Shown here: positions 5,657 through 5,692 of the stretch, piece after piece
Numbering within the stretch: the first letter of the stretch is position 1
How the letters are laid out: every line of letters starts with the position of its first letter
Position numbers and translations under genes: made by a program
The notes under the pieces: model-generated
Databases searched by the model: none
What the model was told of the DNA's origin: nothing
The model's input: the letters and a program-made list of their open reading frames with translations, nothing else
Assembly: GCA_013813945.1 (NCBI GenBank)
Contig: JACCQV010000072.1
Coordinates: 1 to 5,692, forward strand
Direction: 5' to 3'
Origin: Deltaproteobacteria bacterium
Lineage (GTDB): Bacteria; Myxococcota_A; Polyangia; Haliangiales; Haliangiaceae
DNA length: 5,692 nucleotides

Positions 5657-5692
5657 TTAAGGTCGTTCGTGCACGTGCACGTGCACGTGCAC
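5657..5692 (-). CDS. Possible C-terminal end of a convergent gene with a Val-His repeat tail (runs off right edge)
   Basis: Read leftward from the edge, the frame gives (Val-His)x4, then Glu-Arg-Pro and a TAA stop at 5659-5657. Histidine-rich tails occur on metal-handling and some other bacterial proteins, and a stop placed just after the repeat and just before the palindrome cluster fits a convergent gene end. Only eleven codons are visible, and the (GTGCAC)n tract is open in all frames on both strands, so this cannot be confirmed here. If real, no function can be assigned. Confidence 0.35.
   Translation of the reverse strand: MHVHVHVHERP
5668..5692. repeat. Perfect hexanucleotide tandem repeat (GTGCAC)4, cut by window edge
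   Basis: There are four exact copies of GTGCAC at 5669-5692, preceded by one more base (C, 5668) in phase. The true copy number is unknown because the window ends inside the tract. The unit is its own reverse complement, so both strands read the same, and all 25 bases strictly alternate purine and pyrimidine. It could encode Val-His, Cys-Thr or Ala-Arg dipeptides depending on frame. Confidence 0.9.

Noticed and set aside
5669..5692. Short repeats considered as the edge of a CRISPR array
   Set aside because: Units are 6 bp, directly adjacent and without spacers, so this is a simple tandem repeat.

Overview
The window looks like a chromosomal stretch from a very GC-rich Gram-negative bacterium. 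Long lipoprotein- or anchor-like proteins built from carboxypeptidase-regulatory repeats, and zinc-ribbon/transmembrane/Cys-rich proteins, are typical of Myxococcota (the former Deltaproteobacteria, for example Haliangiales or Polyangiales). That placement is inferred from gene style and base composition, not from a marker gene. Because GC is so high, most non-coding frames stay open for hundreds of bases, and several long antisense open frames are shadows.

Layout, left to right. Positions 1-2606 (minus) hold the N-terminal 868 codons of a very large protein: an N-terminal membrane anchor followed by nine beta-sandwich repeats of the carboxypeptidase-regulatory (CarboxypepD_reg-like) type. 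The gene runs off the left edge, so no stop codon is seen. Positions 2607-2688 are an 82-bp gap carrying a perfect 14-bp palindrome close to the start of the repeat gene. Positions 2689-3549 (minus) are panC, pantothenate synthetase, with a GTG start. After a 26-bp gap comes 3576-4667 (minus), a zinc-ribbon, single-pass membrane protein with an eight-cysteine C-terminal domain. A tight divergent junction follows (30 bp between the assigned starts), and then 4698-5567 (plus), a calcineurin-type metallophosphoesterase of the YkuE/YaeI kind. The last 125 bp contain several palindromes and end in a perfect (GTGCAC)4 tract. On the minus strand this tract may encode the Val-His tail of a convergent gene that stops at 5657.

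The three minus-strand genes are close together and co-directional (zinc-ribbon protein, then panC, then repeat protein), so the first two are probably co-transcribed. The third could be read through or could have its own control at the palindrome. Only panC has a firm pathway role (last step of pantothenate synthesis). The neighbours do not belong to that pathway, so the cluster looks like housekeeping plus lineage-specific envelope genes. I found no recognisable defence system, mobile element, CRISPR array or RNA gene. The most notable features are the Trp/Gly insert recurring in the repeats of the large protein, the eight-Cys zinc-ribbon membrane protein, and the palindromic, strictly purine/pyrimidine-alternating repeat at the right edge.
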